Below, in pieces: positions 35,601 through 49,100 of a stretch of 64,000 bases of DNA. The stretch's first letter is position 1. Every line of letters begins with the position of its first letter. Origin of the DNA: Bugula neritina (taxonomy: Eukaryota; Bryozoa; Gymnolaemata; Cheilostomatida; Bugulidae); contig OZ037768.1 in the NCBI GenBank assembly GCA_964035545.1, positions 6,005,241 to 6,069,240 on the forward strand. The letters are read 5' to 3'. The notes under the pieces were generated by a model. The model was not told the DNA's origin, searched no databases, and worked only from the letters and a program-made list of their open reading frames with translations. The position numbers and the translations under genes were made by a program.

Positions 35601-38105
35601 AACTTGTCATAACTTGACATTATTTAGTTGATTATTGACTTGCCGTGCTATCACTTCAACTCAAAAATGTAAGTTTTACGTATAATTTTTCGCCATTGTT
35701 ATTGCTCTCCTATATTAGATTAACGCCCTCAATTTTTTAGCCCAAATGAATTAAGCAGATTTTAAATATTTTAGATTCTTAGAATAAAAATCATACAGTA
35801 TACTAAACAAAGTGTTATAGGTTCTCAGATAAAATTGTAACTAATGAGTAAATTGCTTAGTAAGGCCTATATCTTCAAATTTTCTCTGTTGAATTGTAGT
35901 CAAACACACGGAGTCATATTTATGTACATGTTTTTGGAGACTAATATGATAAAACAAAAGTTTACCTTGAGATTTGATATGATGCGCAGCTCCAGCCGAA
36001 ACATTCCTTGCATCAGAAAGCTTTACATTTTTAGCATTGTGAAAGAGGAAGTGAACGAACGACACAAACGTAACCCGAGGTCCATTATTTCTGATCTGGA
36101 GAGTTATGGAGTTGTCAACATTTTGACCGCCGTTAACAGAAAGCACAGCGCCTGGGTCACCATCTCCCTGAGTCTGGAATTTCACCTCCACGCGTCCCTT
36201 GTCTTGAATTAAATGGTGCCTGTATAATATACAATATTACATTACATAGGTCTACAAAATAACAGCTAAAAACTTGTTCCAGATGTTCAAATGTTTGTTT
36301 TATTTGCATGCAGCAGTAAATGCTTTTCAGTATATTCATTTTCAAGTATAATTATTTTACCATTTAGGTTAAACAAGAATCCCTTAACTCCCGTAACACT
36401 TATTTTTAAATTACCAATAGTCAAATGCATATGTTTGCTATAAATTTTTACTTTGTCCAGATATACAGCCAAGAAATATAATATTTAAGCAATTTTTTAA
36501 CCCTAATTGATTTGTTAGAATAATATATAAGATTAGCGAAGTTCAAGATAAGAAAGGTAGGTTTAAAAATTCTAGTATTCTTCTCTGTCACATGTTGACA
36601 CTAATTATTAGTCATGTGCAATACCTAAAATTGTTGAGATAAATTTGTTTAAGCATTCCACTCAGTCATACAGAAGTTAAATTTACAAAGCAAACAAAGC
36701 AATGTATAAGGGACTGAAGTACTATATAGCAAACTGATACACTCACACATAAGTAGCATATTAATAAGCATTTTGTGGTCATTTATCACATTGAAAACGT
36801 TCTAAATTCTGCATAAAGACTAAAAGGTAAGATATTAATAACTGGTGGGATTAGTTTGCCATCCTGGTGTACTAGTACACTATTCAACCAACCAATCATC
36901 TGTAAGCTCAACCTGGGGGTATAAACTACAACCAACCTGTTGGTTCTATAAACTTCTCTAAACATATTCATAGCATGTCTCTGGCCTGTCTGGTGCTGCT
37001 CAAAGCTGAACTCAGAATTGCATCGAACACAGCAAGTTTCGCAGTAGTATTTTTGCTCTCTATCTTGTCTCTTTCTGATCTCATTCGAGTTGGGATCTCG
37101 AGTGACTTTAATGCTTTTATCATTTCGAAAATGCCAAACAATCCCCTCAAAATTACTTGCTCGAAAATTGCATTCCAGTTTTGGGCAGACAAAGTTATTC
37201 TAAAAATAAGAAAAAGATCAATTTAAATTTAGAATGTAAACATTAGTAATCAAAAAATATTTCATAAACTTACTAAACTAGATTATATAAATTTACTATG
37301 ACTGTTGAAATGGAAATAGATGCGTTATAAGGCTTACACCGACTGACTGACACAGGTTGTTTAGCTGCTGGATGTGTGAGTCGGAGACAAGGTGGGTGCC
37401 AAGACCGTGCTGGGAGGGAAACCCTCTGTCACACACCTGGCACACATAGAACTCAGTGCGTGACTCGTGGCCAGGGTTTACTGTAAAGACCAAATGTTGA
37501 TCTGCCTCGAGACTTATAAAAAGTGGCTTCTTAATAATCTGTCCTTTAGCCATGTACACAAACTTCTTTTGCTTCAGGTAGCTTAGCATAGCGCCATATG
37601 CATATCTGCAGCAAACAAAAAGATAATATATTATAGTACATAATAAATTAATGTGAAAAACCAACATGTCTAAGCAGTGTTGTTAATAATTATTATCCAA
37701 TGCAAAAGCAATTTCAACACACATTCTATTCATTGAAGCTTAAATTTTAAAAATACACAACATCCTTGATTTAAAAAAGACATATGTTACAATTACAAAA
37801 CATAATCAACAATGTAATTATGCCTAACAAACATTTTATATTGGTTATATTAGTATTAGAAGCAGTACTCAAGAAGTAGAAGTAATAGAAATGGCTTAAT
37901 TGAAAACATAATATAGACATAAAAATATAAGAAACATGTCAACACTTGGATGAACCTACTTGTCTAGTTGCGGATTTCTTCTACAGAACTGTCGATACCG
38001 TGAAGCCAATTCTTTCATGTAATATCGTGAATATCCCCCTTCCTCATCTAATTGCTTGAGAAAGCAAATGGCTGCCAGTTGTAGATTTACGTCAGCTCGT
38101 GCCAT
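26601..38105 (-). CDS. MOV10: MOV10-like RNA helicase, paralogue B
   Basis: Eighteen exons give 1110 residues: 37960..38105, 37338..37605, 36937..37199, 35966..36219, 34397..34637, 34078..34209, 33478..33643, 32708..32850, 31478..31651, 31026..31173, 30383..30538, 29924..30093, 28945..29138, 28129..28337, 27633..28031, 27287..27375, 26952..27064, 26601..26668. The start is ATG 38105 ([12 protein letters not shown]). Zinc fingers: C104-C107-H120-H126 and C191-C194-H207-H213, both C-x2-C-x12-H-x5-H, around C143-C148-H161 whose fourth ligand position holds Asp. Walker A GPPGTGKT is at 629-636 and DEAG at 770-773, followed by [20 protein letters not shown] and [11 protein letters not shown], so the ATPase core is complete. 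Exon 15 (399 bases) equals two exons of A and C fused without any base change in length. Introns 4 and 8 carry MITE-like elements. The short last exon was chosen by splice phase. Its role in RNA silencing or retroelement defence is inferred from the family. Confidence 0.93.
30129..30182. repeat. Imperfect GT-rich repeat, helicase B intron 11
   Basis: An irregular GTGTGTTGTGTGCGTG-type tract within the intron between exons 11 and 12. It is simple sequence, with no other feature seen. Confidence 0.7.
31961..32337. mobile_element. Non-autonomous DNA transposon (PIF/Harbinger-like MITE), 377 bp
   Basis: The element starts AGGCCTG and ends CAGGCCT. Outer inverted repeats include the motif CTCGTGAGAATCACACAA near the left end and its exact reverse complement near the right end. 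It is flanked on both sides by TAA (31958-31960 and 32338-32340), a three-base target duplication of the TWA kind used by PIF/Harbinger elements. It is less AT-rich than its surroundings, has no transposase frame, and sits in intron 8 of helicase B. Confidence 0.8.
32381..32464. repeat. Four 21-bp tandem repeats, helicase B intron 8
   Basis: Four head-to-tail copies of a unit starting CAGCAGTATTGATAATATAA, differing by one or two bases. They lie just downstream of the MITE in the same intron. Confidence 0.93.
34940..35247. mobile_element. Probable hAT-like non-autonomous element, about 308 bp
   Basis: The left end CAGGGCTGTCCAAC pairs with the right end, which reads CATGGCTGTCAAAC on the minus strand. 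The interior is rich in GGCCC near both ends (GGATGTGGCCCCC, TGTGGCCCCCAGCCC), a pattern seen in many old hAT MITEs. The flanking eight bases match only partly, so the target duplication is decayed or I have misplaced an end. It sits in intron 4 of helicase B and has no coding capacity. Confidence 0.6.
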
Positions 38106-40128
38106 CGTAATTTGTTAATGTAACAGCTGCTTAAAGATGCAAGGTCTTTTATTTGATGGTGCGCTGAATAGATAAGAAAATGTTCGCCTGATGACTTGGC
38201 ACTTGATAAGCCAGCAACACAAATGCTTTACTTCTCTGATGGAACAAACTTATACGGGCAAATTTGCTGGAGTGGAAATTGCAAATGGGAATTCCCCGGT
38301 CGTGTTTTACCGACGGGAGCTATTCTGTTGATTGTCACGCACCGTTAAACATGGAAATTATTCCACTGAATAATATTTCTATTAGACTATCCAAACAAAG
38401 CTACCAACCATAGTAGGCTCTTTCCACTAACAACATTCGCAACAAAAACCAAAGCAATCGATTTCCTAAGGTTGCGCCTTATCATGTGTCAGTACAGGTT
38501 AAATAAGAATTTAGATTCTAGAACAAAACTTACAAGCAAGCCTGTTGTTTAAGAACACATGTACTTGCAAGAAAGATTGGAAAACCTTGGGCTAAGGTGA
38601 CACCTTTTTCATTACATAGTTCGAAAGTCTTCGCAATGGCTAATACAGTTTTGTGTGACTATAGATTACTAAATAGATGTATGTGAAATATCCTGGTACC
38701 TACTCTCTATGCCCACCATTGCCCCTATATAGACCAACCAGGGATCTTGCACAACGCAGCATTTGGCTACAGTTGTTATCAACTTGTGCAACAAACACCT
38801 AGCATCTTGTGTCACAGGATGAACACATAGAAAAGAAGTCTTATCATCTAAGAAACCTAAAAAGTCTGCATTCAATCATAAAATCGAGAATACGTAGTTA
38901 TATCATAATAAACCTTCAACCATGCAAGTATACATACTAAAGCTCATAGTAGTATTATAGATATTGAAAGAAAAAGGAATTTAATGTCTTTGTTACTGGT
39001 AAAGAAACCATTTAAAATCTAAGCTTTCATGTTTCAAGCACAATTTGAGAACAACTAAGAAGAAGCAGATTAATTGTCCTTGGAACTAGAGCTAAGAATC
39101 TTACATATGACCTTCACCTTCAATGACAAGCAAGGAAATTAGCCTGTCTGCACAGCTAGTCAATGGTTACAAGTACATATGTATTTATAGCTGACTAAAG
39201 ATTTTGGTGTGGCAATCATATTCAAAAACTGAAGTGCTTTTCACCAGCATTGCGGCACTGATTGTATTAGCTGGAATAGAGAGATGTCTGTGAAAGATAG
39301 AGTAGAACTTTGACTACTACACTAACTTAGTAGTCCAAGTGATAAGCAGAATGTTAGTAAACTTACTCACCTTGAGTTCTTCAGACTGCAACAATTTGCC
39401 TATAACTACAGCTGTTGGCCCCAGCAACTAGTGAAGTCAACTAAATCAATAGCCTTGGAACAACACTGCTCACGTGAACTTTGCCTCCTACTTCCCTGTA
39501 TTTATCGACACACATGTGCCAACTTAATCATAACTAAATATCTGCTAGCTATACAATATATATATGGAATGAACTACCATTTGCGTAGTGTTAAGTCATT
39601 GAAGCGTGTCTAATGTGTTTTGTTGACACTGTGTAAAAATATGCCATGTGGTTATTCACTAGCTGTGGGAAATAATGAATACCAGAACTATTGACTGCAA
39701 CTGAGAGTTGGGCATAAGCATACAGTTTGGAACATAATGAGATGCTTGATAAATAAAAACTTTATTGATCAAAGAGTATAAACACTTTATTGGTCAAAGA
39801 GTATAAATAACCAAAAATAATACACTTTATAGAACAAGTTATTTGTAACAGAAAAGGTTGAAAATAGCAAAATACTGATAACAATCAATGAGCTAACAGT
39901 ATAAACTTTTTAAGTGAGCAAGTTCAAGAGAGTTTCAAAAATAAATTAATTTTAGTGTAAAAATCAAAACTGAAAACAAAACAAATGTGAGATTAATGAT
40001 TGGCACATGAAAATAAGGCACCTGCTCAATGAATTAAATAATGAAATACTGATAAAAATCTGGAACTAGCAACAAGTTGAGAGTGACCAATAGGAGGTCT
40101 TGTAACATCCACAGATCTCTAAAGATTC
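38106..40128. other. Intergenic region between helicases B and C
   Basis: It contains the upstream region of helicase B and the 3' flank of helicase C, with no supported exon. A two-copy direct repeat of about 25 bases (39759-39808, unit containing TTTATTG and TCAAAGAGTATAAA) supplies two minus-strand AATAAA hexamers at 39761 and 39786, likely poly(A) signals for helicase C. The first 400 bases above the B start codon are somewhat richer in CpG (around 38280-38340) and may hold its promoter. Confidence 0.5.
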
Positions 40129-43100
40129 TCAAGAGATTTCTCTCTCATTATGGGGCATATCTGGCTCAACATGCTCCAGTATTCCATTTGTCTCTCCATA
40201 ACCACTCTCTGAAAGAGATAAGCATTAGTTTTAGAGAACAATGGTTTTATTATTTAGAGACAAAAGTGGCATAATTATTATAATTGTACCACAGTAATAG
40301 CTAATATTATAACATACACTCTGCCATGTTATGAGTAATCATGCTGAGAGTTAGTTGAGTTTAACTCTTCTCCACTCAAATGAGTTCTAAGTTGTAGAAA
40401 GACACTGTGCTACTGATGATGTTTACAATGAAGGCAATCATACAAAGAAGAATGCTTTGTGGTGACTAAATCCACAGATGAATACCCTATATTCATCTCA
40501 ATAGACTTTAAAATTATAGAAAATCAGTAGTAGTTGAAGTTTTGATGCACTTACAAGTAATGCAATAAATTAATTCACAGCTTGCTTGCTGTCACCATTC
40601 TCAAGGCTAAATACTGACCTGAGAAACAGCATGTGAAAGCAGTTACATAATCATATAAAACCCTATTATAAAAGCACTACTGTATAGCTACAACACATAA
40701 TATAAGGCTATGAGATAATATTGACACCTCTCTAGCAAGCACTACAGTAGTCAACATATAAATAAGCTGAACAAACCATTTGAATATCCAGACACATAGC
40801 CACATGACTCATCTGCTGAAATATCTTCAGGTAGAGGGCTTCCCGTATACCCCCCTCCTTCTTCAATGTGCATTAACAACCTGCGCAAAAATCAACGCGT
40901 ACAACTTTTAACAAAGGTAAAAATAAAGATTTTTAAAGCAAGTCAATAAATAGTGATCACCCAGTAAAGTTAAATTAACAGTATTTGTTATACATCTTTA
41001 CACATGAGATAAATTCGTTACTTTTTAGATGCTAATGCCTGTTCAATATGTTCACAATGAAGTCTTGCAAAACATTACAAACATGTAAGCCAAGTGTGCA
41101 TGCTACTGGCCATAAGGACTTAAGTCAACAATATTTCCTATTTCAATAGGAATTGTGTATTTTTCACTTCACTCTAAAGTTTAGAGGGGCAGCGTGGTCT
41201 AGGGGTTAGGGCATTTGCCTAGTAAACACAAGGTCATGGGTTCCAGCTGGACAAAGGCCATTGGTGATGTTAGGAAGTGCATCCAATCATATTGCTCATG
41301 TGCCTCATTTAAATAAGTCCTTAGCCTGCTTTAACAAAAACCTTTCCATCAAAAGTTTCTCACAGAAATAGCGACTATAAACTTCCGTGAGTTTTTTTCT
41401 AAAGTTTAATGCAACAGCGGAAACACATTTGACTATATATTTAATGTTGCTCTTACCTACTCCAGTTTTATTACTATACCAACAAAATGGTTACATTCTT
41501 ATACATGTTATTATATTGAGCTAAAGTGGAAGTCAGACATGATAATCTACTTTACCTGAACCAGTTTTTGTCTTTTCGAAGGATGGCTGGGTTTCCAATT
41601 ACGATGAGCAAAGCCTTAGCTCTAGTGACAGCGACGTTGAATCTCTACAGATAAAAAAGATCCTTGGTGAGTAGAAAACTATGAGTCATTGTTTAATATG
41701 ACAGGTTTTACTATATTATATAAAACGAATATTGAATAGTGTCACAGTAAGAACTATTTAAGTAAATTATTTACTAATAAACTAGAATAAATTAATACAA
41801 TTAATTATCTTATTATTTTTAGTTATAAGCATTTTCAACATTGAAACATCAACGTTGAAGATACCATGCATTGTCATCTTTGACAGACACAAAATCAATC
41901 TCACAATTATAAGTATATTTCTTACTCTTAACATTGGAAATTGATTATTTTCTATACTTTCACAAAATATTTCAATTCAGAGTAATTTAAGTAGAATAAC
42001 TATTTGTATTTAAAAAGAATACCAAAGGTCTAAAAATTATAAAGTATGGTTGGCAAAAGCTAACTTACTCTTAAACTGTCATACAATTTGAAATGTTAAA
42101 ATGTTTAATAATTTATTTAAAATATTATTTCAAGAAAGTAGTTCGAAAGCTTTCATTCAGGGGAAAACAAAAATATGAGTTCCTAATGTTTTTGACTCTC
42201 CAAACCTCCCAAGTCCTGCAGACACCTATAAACATCTATAAAATAATCATGTAAAGATACCTTTGGATTACCCACAAAACCAATCTTGAAATCTCTGTCG
42301 TGAGTTAGAAAAGACTCCTGGCTACGGACTGTGCTGATTATGATCACATCTCTTTCATCCCCCTGAAATCTTTCCACAGAACCAACTTTTATTTTTGCCA
42401 AATTCAGACAATTTCCTTCATTTCTGGAGTCCGCAGTTCTTAGCGCTTGAGTTATTTTCTTCACCTAATTTGAACCGATCAACATATCACAAGTTTGACA
42501 AGACTAACAGCCGTAAAATCAACAAACAAAAACTGATTAATTATACTCATGAAATACAGCTGTTTAGAATTAAACAACATAGTAAATAAATACAGTACTA
42601 ACTATATTAGACTAGCTGTTCTAAATTAACATGATTTTTCAATAAAACAAACCTGCTGGTGATAGGGGGAAATAATTCCGATGTGATCCGGGGTTACTTT
42701 AAGGCTTTTGCATTTGAGCAGGTCTTGAGCATAGTTGAGGACCTGCATAACTTCAAACCTGTTGAACCACGAAGGGGATTTATCTTCTTGTTCCTCTTTC
42801 CCGTCAACACCGTGGAATATGAGAGGGAAATTTTTAGTGGGTAATCCCTAAGTGAAAAACACACTGGATATTGATTATTTTATCTTCATTGTAATGAAAG
42901 GTTTATAACTCAGCAAACTGATAACAACACAAAAAAATTTGCCTAACAATATGCAGTTAGGGATTTTCCCTAAATTAGTATAATTTTTATCAATCATGTG
43001 ATATATATTACATCATTATTGCACAAGGAAAATATTAAAAATAAACTTATAAACTAATAAACTAATAGTTGCCAGCTAATGATTAGCAGATTAGAACAGA

Positions 43101-46100
43101 GATAAATAAAGTTATTTATCTTGTTTGTAGCTTAACTTCTCCAATGGCCAATGGGTATACTCAAATACTAGCACAAATTTCAAATCAAACAATTTCAATT
43201 TGATCAACAAGAACTTTAATGATTAAAACAATCTTGTGGAGGAGATTTGCCACCAGCGTACTAACTTGACCTAAGACTATATCCTAAGTCAACTAAAGTT
43301 GCTGGTTAGATGACATTTGGGTGAAGTAGTGGGGAAATTGAGATAGCCTAAGCTCTTTATTTTTTTAAATTTTGATTTGAGGGCTGTATGGATTAATTCT
43401 CTCTTGGTCATAACTTCCTTTGCTGAATTTTTAATCTAGAACACAGACTTTTCTCAACCTCTCCAGCACCTCACCTACTTCATAGATGATGACTCTCCAG
43501 CTACCGAATAGCATGCAACTATGAACAACAGATTTTTCTCAACAGGCAAATAAGAATAGTTTCAGTTTTTGAATTTGTACCTCCCAATTGCAGAACTTTT
43601 CCCGCTGCATTCTATTGGCACAAGCTTGCAGCTCGTTCTCATAGAAACAAGAGTTTGGTACTTCTAGGATGTCAGGATGTGACCTGAAACTTCTCACTAG
43701 TTTAGTCACGTAGTTCTGGTTGAAGTGTCCACTTCTAGCGTCTCTCTGATAAATGTCAAATGACATCAGCCTCTCCAGTAGACTGATACCTAAGTGTTAC
43801 AACAAAAATAATACATCATGCATTGTAGGATTATTTAAAGAAAACCAGCATAGATCTGTTTGAAGAATTGGTACATTTTGATCCATTTTATAGGTGATTT
43901 TCCTCCTTAAAAATAAGAACAAATTATATTGGTAGGAACAAAGACTCATCGATGATAATAAATGCAGGTGTATTGTAGCCTGGCCAATGATAGCCTTTGA
44001 TTTTACAAGTAATTAACACTAGCATCTTAGCTAAACCAAAAACAGGTAACTCTGATGAACATTTCAAAGGAACAAGTATAGAAGTGGCACAACAAAGTAA
44101 TATTACGATACACAACAAATTAAAAACATCTTTGCTTATTACATTGTTATAATACAAGATGCCAGGTATATCATGTGCAATGATTGGTGGACACATTTCA
44201 GTTGATAACAGTTTGTAAGCCAACGCTGTTTCTACGTAACTTGCTATACTGTATGTGTGGAATCAAACGAGTCTACTTCATAAGGTTGGACATTGTTTTC
44301 CATCAGTTTATTATACAGCCGCAACTTGTCAAAACATCTAACATACAACACTGAGCTGTATGTTAACTGATTACTTTATGATAACATGCTGTCAACGCTC
44401 TTCTGATAAAATACCATTGTACCAAAATTTCAGCCAGATAACCACAACAGACAGCTGGCTAGTCATTGACTTATTCTGTCAGTTTACTCCATTATATTTT
44501 TACGGATAATTATTAAAATAAGATTTGAATAAATATATTTTCAAGAAAAAAACTTATGGAGTCAAGTAAATCTGCTCAACAGTGATTAGATGATGCCTTT
44601 GATTGTTTGATTTTGTTTGATTGCAAGAGAGATACATCAGCATAACACAGTGATACATTTAAAGTTGCAAACTTTGCCTACTACGAAACACACTAGTCAG
44701 CTATTTAAATGCTGCCCTTGAAAAATGTACCACATGCAAAATGGTCTGTACAACTCTTCAACTCTAAAGTAGATCTAATTACCACCCCTTCTAATTCCCA
44801 AATGTATATCACTATAACAAGTTTACAAGGCGTGCTTTATGATATATACCTATAAGCAACTGTAATAAAACTTTAGATACCGTAATTAAAACTATAGCTA
44901 TGTAACCTCATTAAGAGCTACACGTGGATCACAGATGGCATTTGTCAAATAACAAGAATGGGAAGACAACTTAAAAACATAATTACTCAGCAAATCTAAA
45001 GAATCATGTATGATAAGACAACTACTTCTTCTAGTCAGTTTTGTTTTGCTCAGTAAACTAGAAAACATTAAAACATTTTTCTCAAGTTGGGTGTTGAGTT
45101 AATAAGTAAAGGTTATTATTTGAGTAAATGGAAGGCCAGTTAAACTAAATAAACTATACTAAGGACATTAGATAAGAGTATATGTGAGTATATCGGGCCT
45201 ACCTAGTCTGGCCTTGGATGCGATGGGTGATCTAATGACAGGGCCGAGCTGCTGAGGGTCACCAACCAGCACTAACTGCCCAATCTTGATATCCAGAAGA
45301 CCAGATATGGGTATGACAGTCTCAGGTTCAGTGGCCTGGCCAGCCTCGTCTATGAAGATGTGTGTGAAGTGACTCCTCATATCAGCTGACACTAGTCTAG
45401 AATATTCCAGTAACCGTTTATACTTTATAGTATGCTGTACTACACTTTACCATACCATAAGGTATCATACCGTACCATATCATACCATAAGGTATCATAC
45501 CGTACCATGTCATACCATAAGGTATCATACCGTACCATACCATACCGTACCATACCATATAATGCCATACCATACCATACCATACCATACTATACCGTAC
45601 CATATAATGCCATACCATACCATACCATACCATACCGTACCATACCATATAATGCCCTACCATACCATACCATACCATACCATACCATACCATACCATAC
45701 CATACCATACCATATTATACCATACCATACCATACCATACAATGCCATACCATACCATATAATGCTATATAATAGCATGTTATGTCATACTATCTACTTA
45801 TATTTGCCTTATAATTGTTTCAACTTTTTATGAATAAAAATTTCAAAATAAAATTCAAATTGATTATTAATAAATTTAGGGCACGGATGTATGAAATGAA
45901 TACTTCATTTCATCGAATATAGAAAATGACTAATATAAGCATAATTTGGGCAAGTTTAATGCTAGCATAATCCTATGAATGCAACACACCATAGCTTAAG
46001 GCCTAAGTAATGCCCCTCACCTTCCACTAGTGACTAGAGTAGAGACTATTACTCTCTTTCTCATAAGAGTCCTTCGGCTAGGGTACTCTGCAATCATGTC

Positions 46101-49100
46101 CCCATCTTTAGATGGATCAGACAACTCCTGACTGCACACAGCTCTGTAGTTACTCACTGACTTTACCTAAAAGTGTTGCAGTTTGTATAGTTTCTTGGAA
46201 ATAATAAAAATAATTAAAAAAACATAAGCACAAGCAACGAAAAATTGAATTAAAACTGTCTTGATGGCGTGATTTGTTATAATTTATTTGTATAGTTGTA
46301 ATTTGTAATAATTTGTAGGCGTTTATAAGGATGTGGATCATTTACTGGTTTATTAGGTTGGATCCTTTATCATATAAAACCAAGTATTTATATAGATACA
46401 ACAAGTAGGAGGAGCTTACAATATAAGCAACTATTGTATTATGACAAAAACCATAACATATTGACTAATACCTGTGGGTCAACTTCACCATATGGTCTAG
46501 AAAGGGCGTTCAATCGGAGAATTCCATCTTTAGGAATGTGGTCTAACAATCTTTTGATGAGCAGATCAGCGGCTGCATTTTGTGAAGCACAGGCTAGTAT
46601 CTTGCTATCAGGAAATTCTTTGTAGACCTAAAAATGAAGGATACAATGTAAGCACATTTTACAGAGCTAGCAGAATAGAAATTGTGCAGCCATTACTTCT
46701 ACATAGAATTAAGCAACAGTAACAGTTTTAAAATTTATTTTGCTAGTACGAAAACCATTGAAATATAAATGTATAGTTCAGTAATGAGTGAAATTAGTTT
46801 ACATAGTAGTATAATGTACAACATAGAGTAATGAAAACTGATATCAACTGTTAGAATGTATAGCATAAGAACTTGTTTGATGGCCTCCACTAAAGTAAAA
46901 GTTTTGCCAGTTCCCGGGGGTCCAAATACAAGATAAGGGGCTGGCCTTGAGGTTCCACAGACTATGTGTTTTACTGCTGCAAGTTGCTCTTTATTCATTC
47001 TTATTTTCTCGTTGAAAAACCTATTAAGAGAAATTCTGGTATGTTTGTTTTATTTCATCAACATAATATTTAGCAAAACATAAATAGAATGAAATATATA
47101 AACATAATTAAGCTTATGTTTATGAGTTTTCAAGTTAGTATGCATATAACAGGTTTTATTTAATACTTCAATAGTATGTAGAAATGTTGACAACTTTGTA
47201 GCTGACGAAAGTATTATTTAATTAGAAACTCACTTTAAGTTGATTGTCTTTATGTTGCGGAATGGTCGAGCGGGAACACGAGAAGAAGGGAAAAGGAGAT
47301 GTTCCAGATCTGTACGAGGAACGGTCGCATCTGTGACAGCTCTATGTTCCAGCTTGATGGCCAGTCGGTTGAGTGTAAACTCGATGTCAAACACCATGTC
47401 TGGATGAAATTCGTGTACAAGTCTAAAAGTAAAGGCATTCTATTATTTATACAGTTGCACCCAAGCTAGATCAATTAAATGCTTACTCTAAAAAAGGAAG
47501 TTAAATTTCCAAAATAAACGGATTTAAAAAAATTCATTGATTCAATTTTAAAATATAATTGCTTTATAGAACGTATTTAATTTGATGCAGACTAACTTCT
47601 TGTTGAAACCAATGGATACATTATTCAAAGCTATCCTGTGAATGTAACCCTCGTATTTGTATTTTACAGAGCCTTTTTTCACAGTAGCATAAAGTCTGTC
47701 TCCTCTAAGCACAGATGGTTTGTTTTCAGCTAGACCTGGTACCTACATATATATGATATACAATACAACACAAATTTATATACTGTAAAATATACAAATA
47801 TAACTAACACTAAACCTATACCCTTACATGAAAAGAGTACAGCAGGTGTTAGTAAATCAAAGAAAAAACAATAATAACTGGTAAAACAGATCTAACTAAA
47901 TGTGTTTAAAAGAATAACACATCAACTGCAGGAGAAGTAAAGCCAAATTTGTCAATAGCCTAGGCTAAATAAAAATGTATCTTTTATTTCTGTTTTTAAA
48001 GAATGTATTAAAAAGGAAGAAGTGTACTTTACTCAGAGTATTTTTATAAATTATAAGATCAATTACATTAACACGTTGCCTGAGAAAACTCAAAGACCTC
48101 GAAATAAACAAATAACAATAACATTTATACTTGATTCCTTTTAGTGGAAACATTATTTAAACATGAAAATGTGTACGCAGTACCATTTCAATTGGTTTCT
48201 GTTCTACTTACATCTTAAACAGATGTCTAGTGTACTTATGTAACATTGCAACAGGTCTGAACCATTAAAATTGCTACAAGAGTTCAGCCTTGCTATGTAT
48301 CAAGGTTTTTGCATCATATAAATTTGTTACTACGGAACAGAAATTTTTATAATTCAAACTCTAATCACTAATTCAAGTTTAGAAAAACTTGGCAAAGCAA
48401 ATATCATACATTAAGCTGAAAAAACCGTTCTCTAGAATTCTTTCTTAGTTGAACACCATACATGGCATAGTGTGCCACATCATCCCACATTTGAATTTCC
48501 TCAAAGTAAAGTAGCTTGTTGAAGATACAGGAGTAGTCGTCAAACGTCAAAGACTGTAACTTTAGCTTATTTCTAAAAGAACATAAATGCAATGATGGTT
48601 TTATCCTACGTTTTTGTTAGTTGTAAGATAAAATTTCGTGCATCAATAGGCATTGTTCTGTGGTTATACACTCAAAAATTGAAGTATACAACATTTTAAT
48701 ATTTTTGACTAAAGGAATTCTAAATCTGTAATACTAAAATGTGTTAAAGAGTGGGTAGAACAAATAAAAAATAAACACATTGTTTTGCTTACACAATTTA
48801 AATTTTCTTATCTGATGTATAAAGAAAAAAATGATGTGCTTTTCTAAAATTTTGATATGACATGAAAACAAACCTACGATATATGTCAAATACAAAACGC
48901 AGTCCAAATTTACGAATTATACTTATGGCGATTGCCAACAGCAGCATTATTCGTTTTAGATCACATTGTTATAATCTGAATAAATAGGCTTACAACAAAA
49001 CTTCGATTCTATCGTTTCCAGTTGCATGGCACGCCACATCTATAGATTGATAGATGCAGTTAGGAATTGAATAATTTTCTAAGTTGATGACTCGTTCCAA

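Noticed and set aside
35841-36212. 122-codon plus-strand frame over helicase B exon 4
   Set aside because: It is the antisense shadow of the exon, which has correct splice phases and paralogous sequence on the minus strand.
36968-37192. Minus-strand 74-codon frame starting [12 protein letters not shown]
   Set aside because: It is the wrong frame of helicase B exon 3; the correct frame gives the C143/C148/H161 and C191/C194/H207/H213 fingers and fits both splice phases.
41184-41260. Possible tRNA gene
   Set aside because: A and B boxes are present, but the sequence continues into a SINE body, a second copy exists at 51007, and a target duplication flanks it; no proper acceptor-stem folding seen.
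45418-45833. Long open frames on both strands across the CCATA array (Tyr-His-Thr-Ile-Pro repeats and others)
   Set aside because: They are open only because the pentamer lacks stop codons; codon content is pure repeat and the array lies in a helicase C intron.
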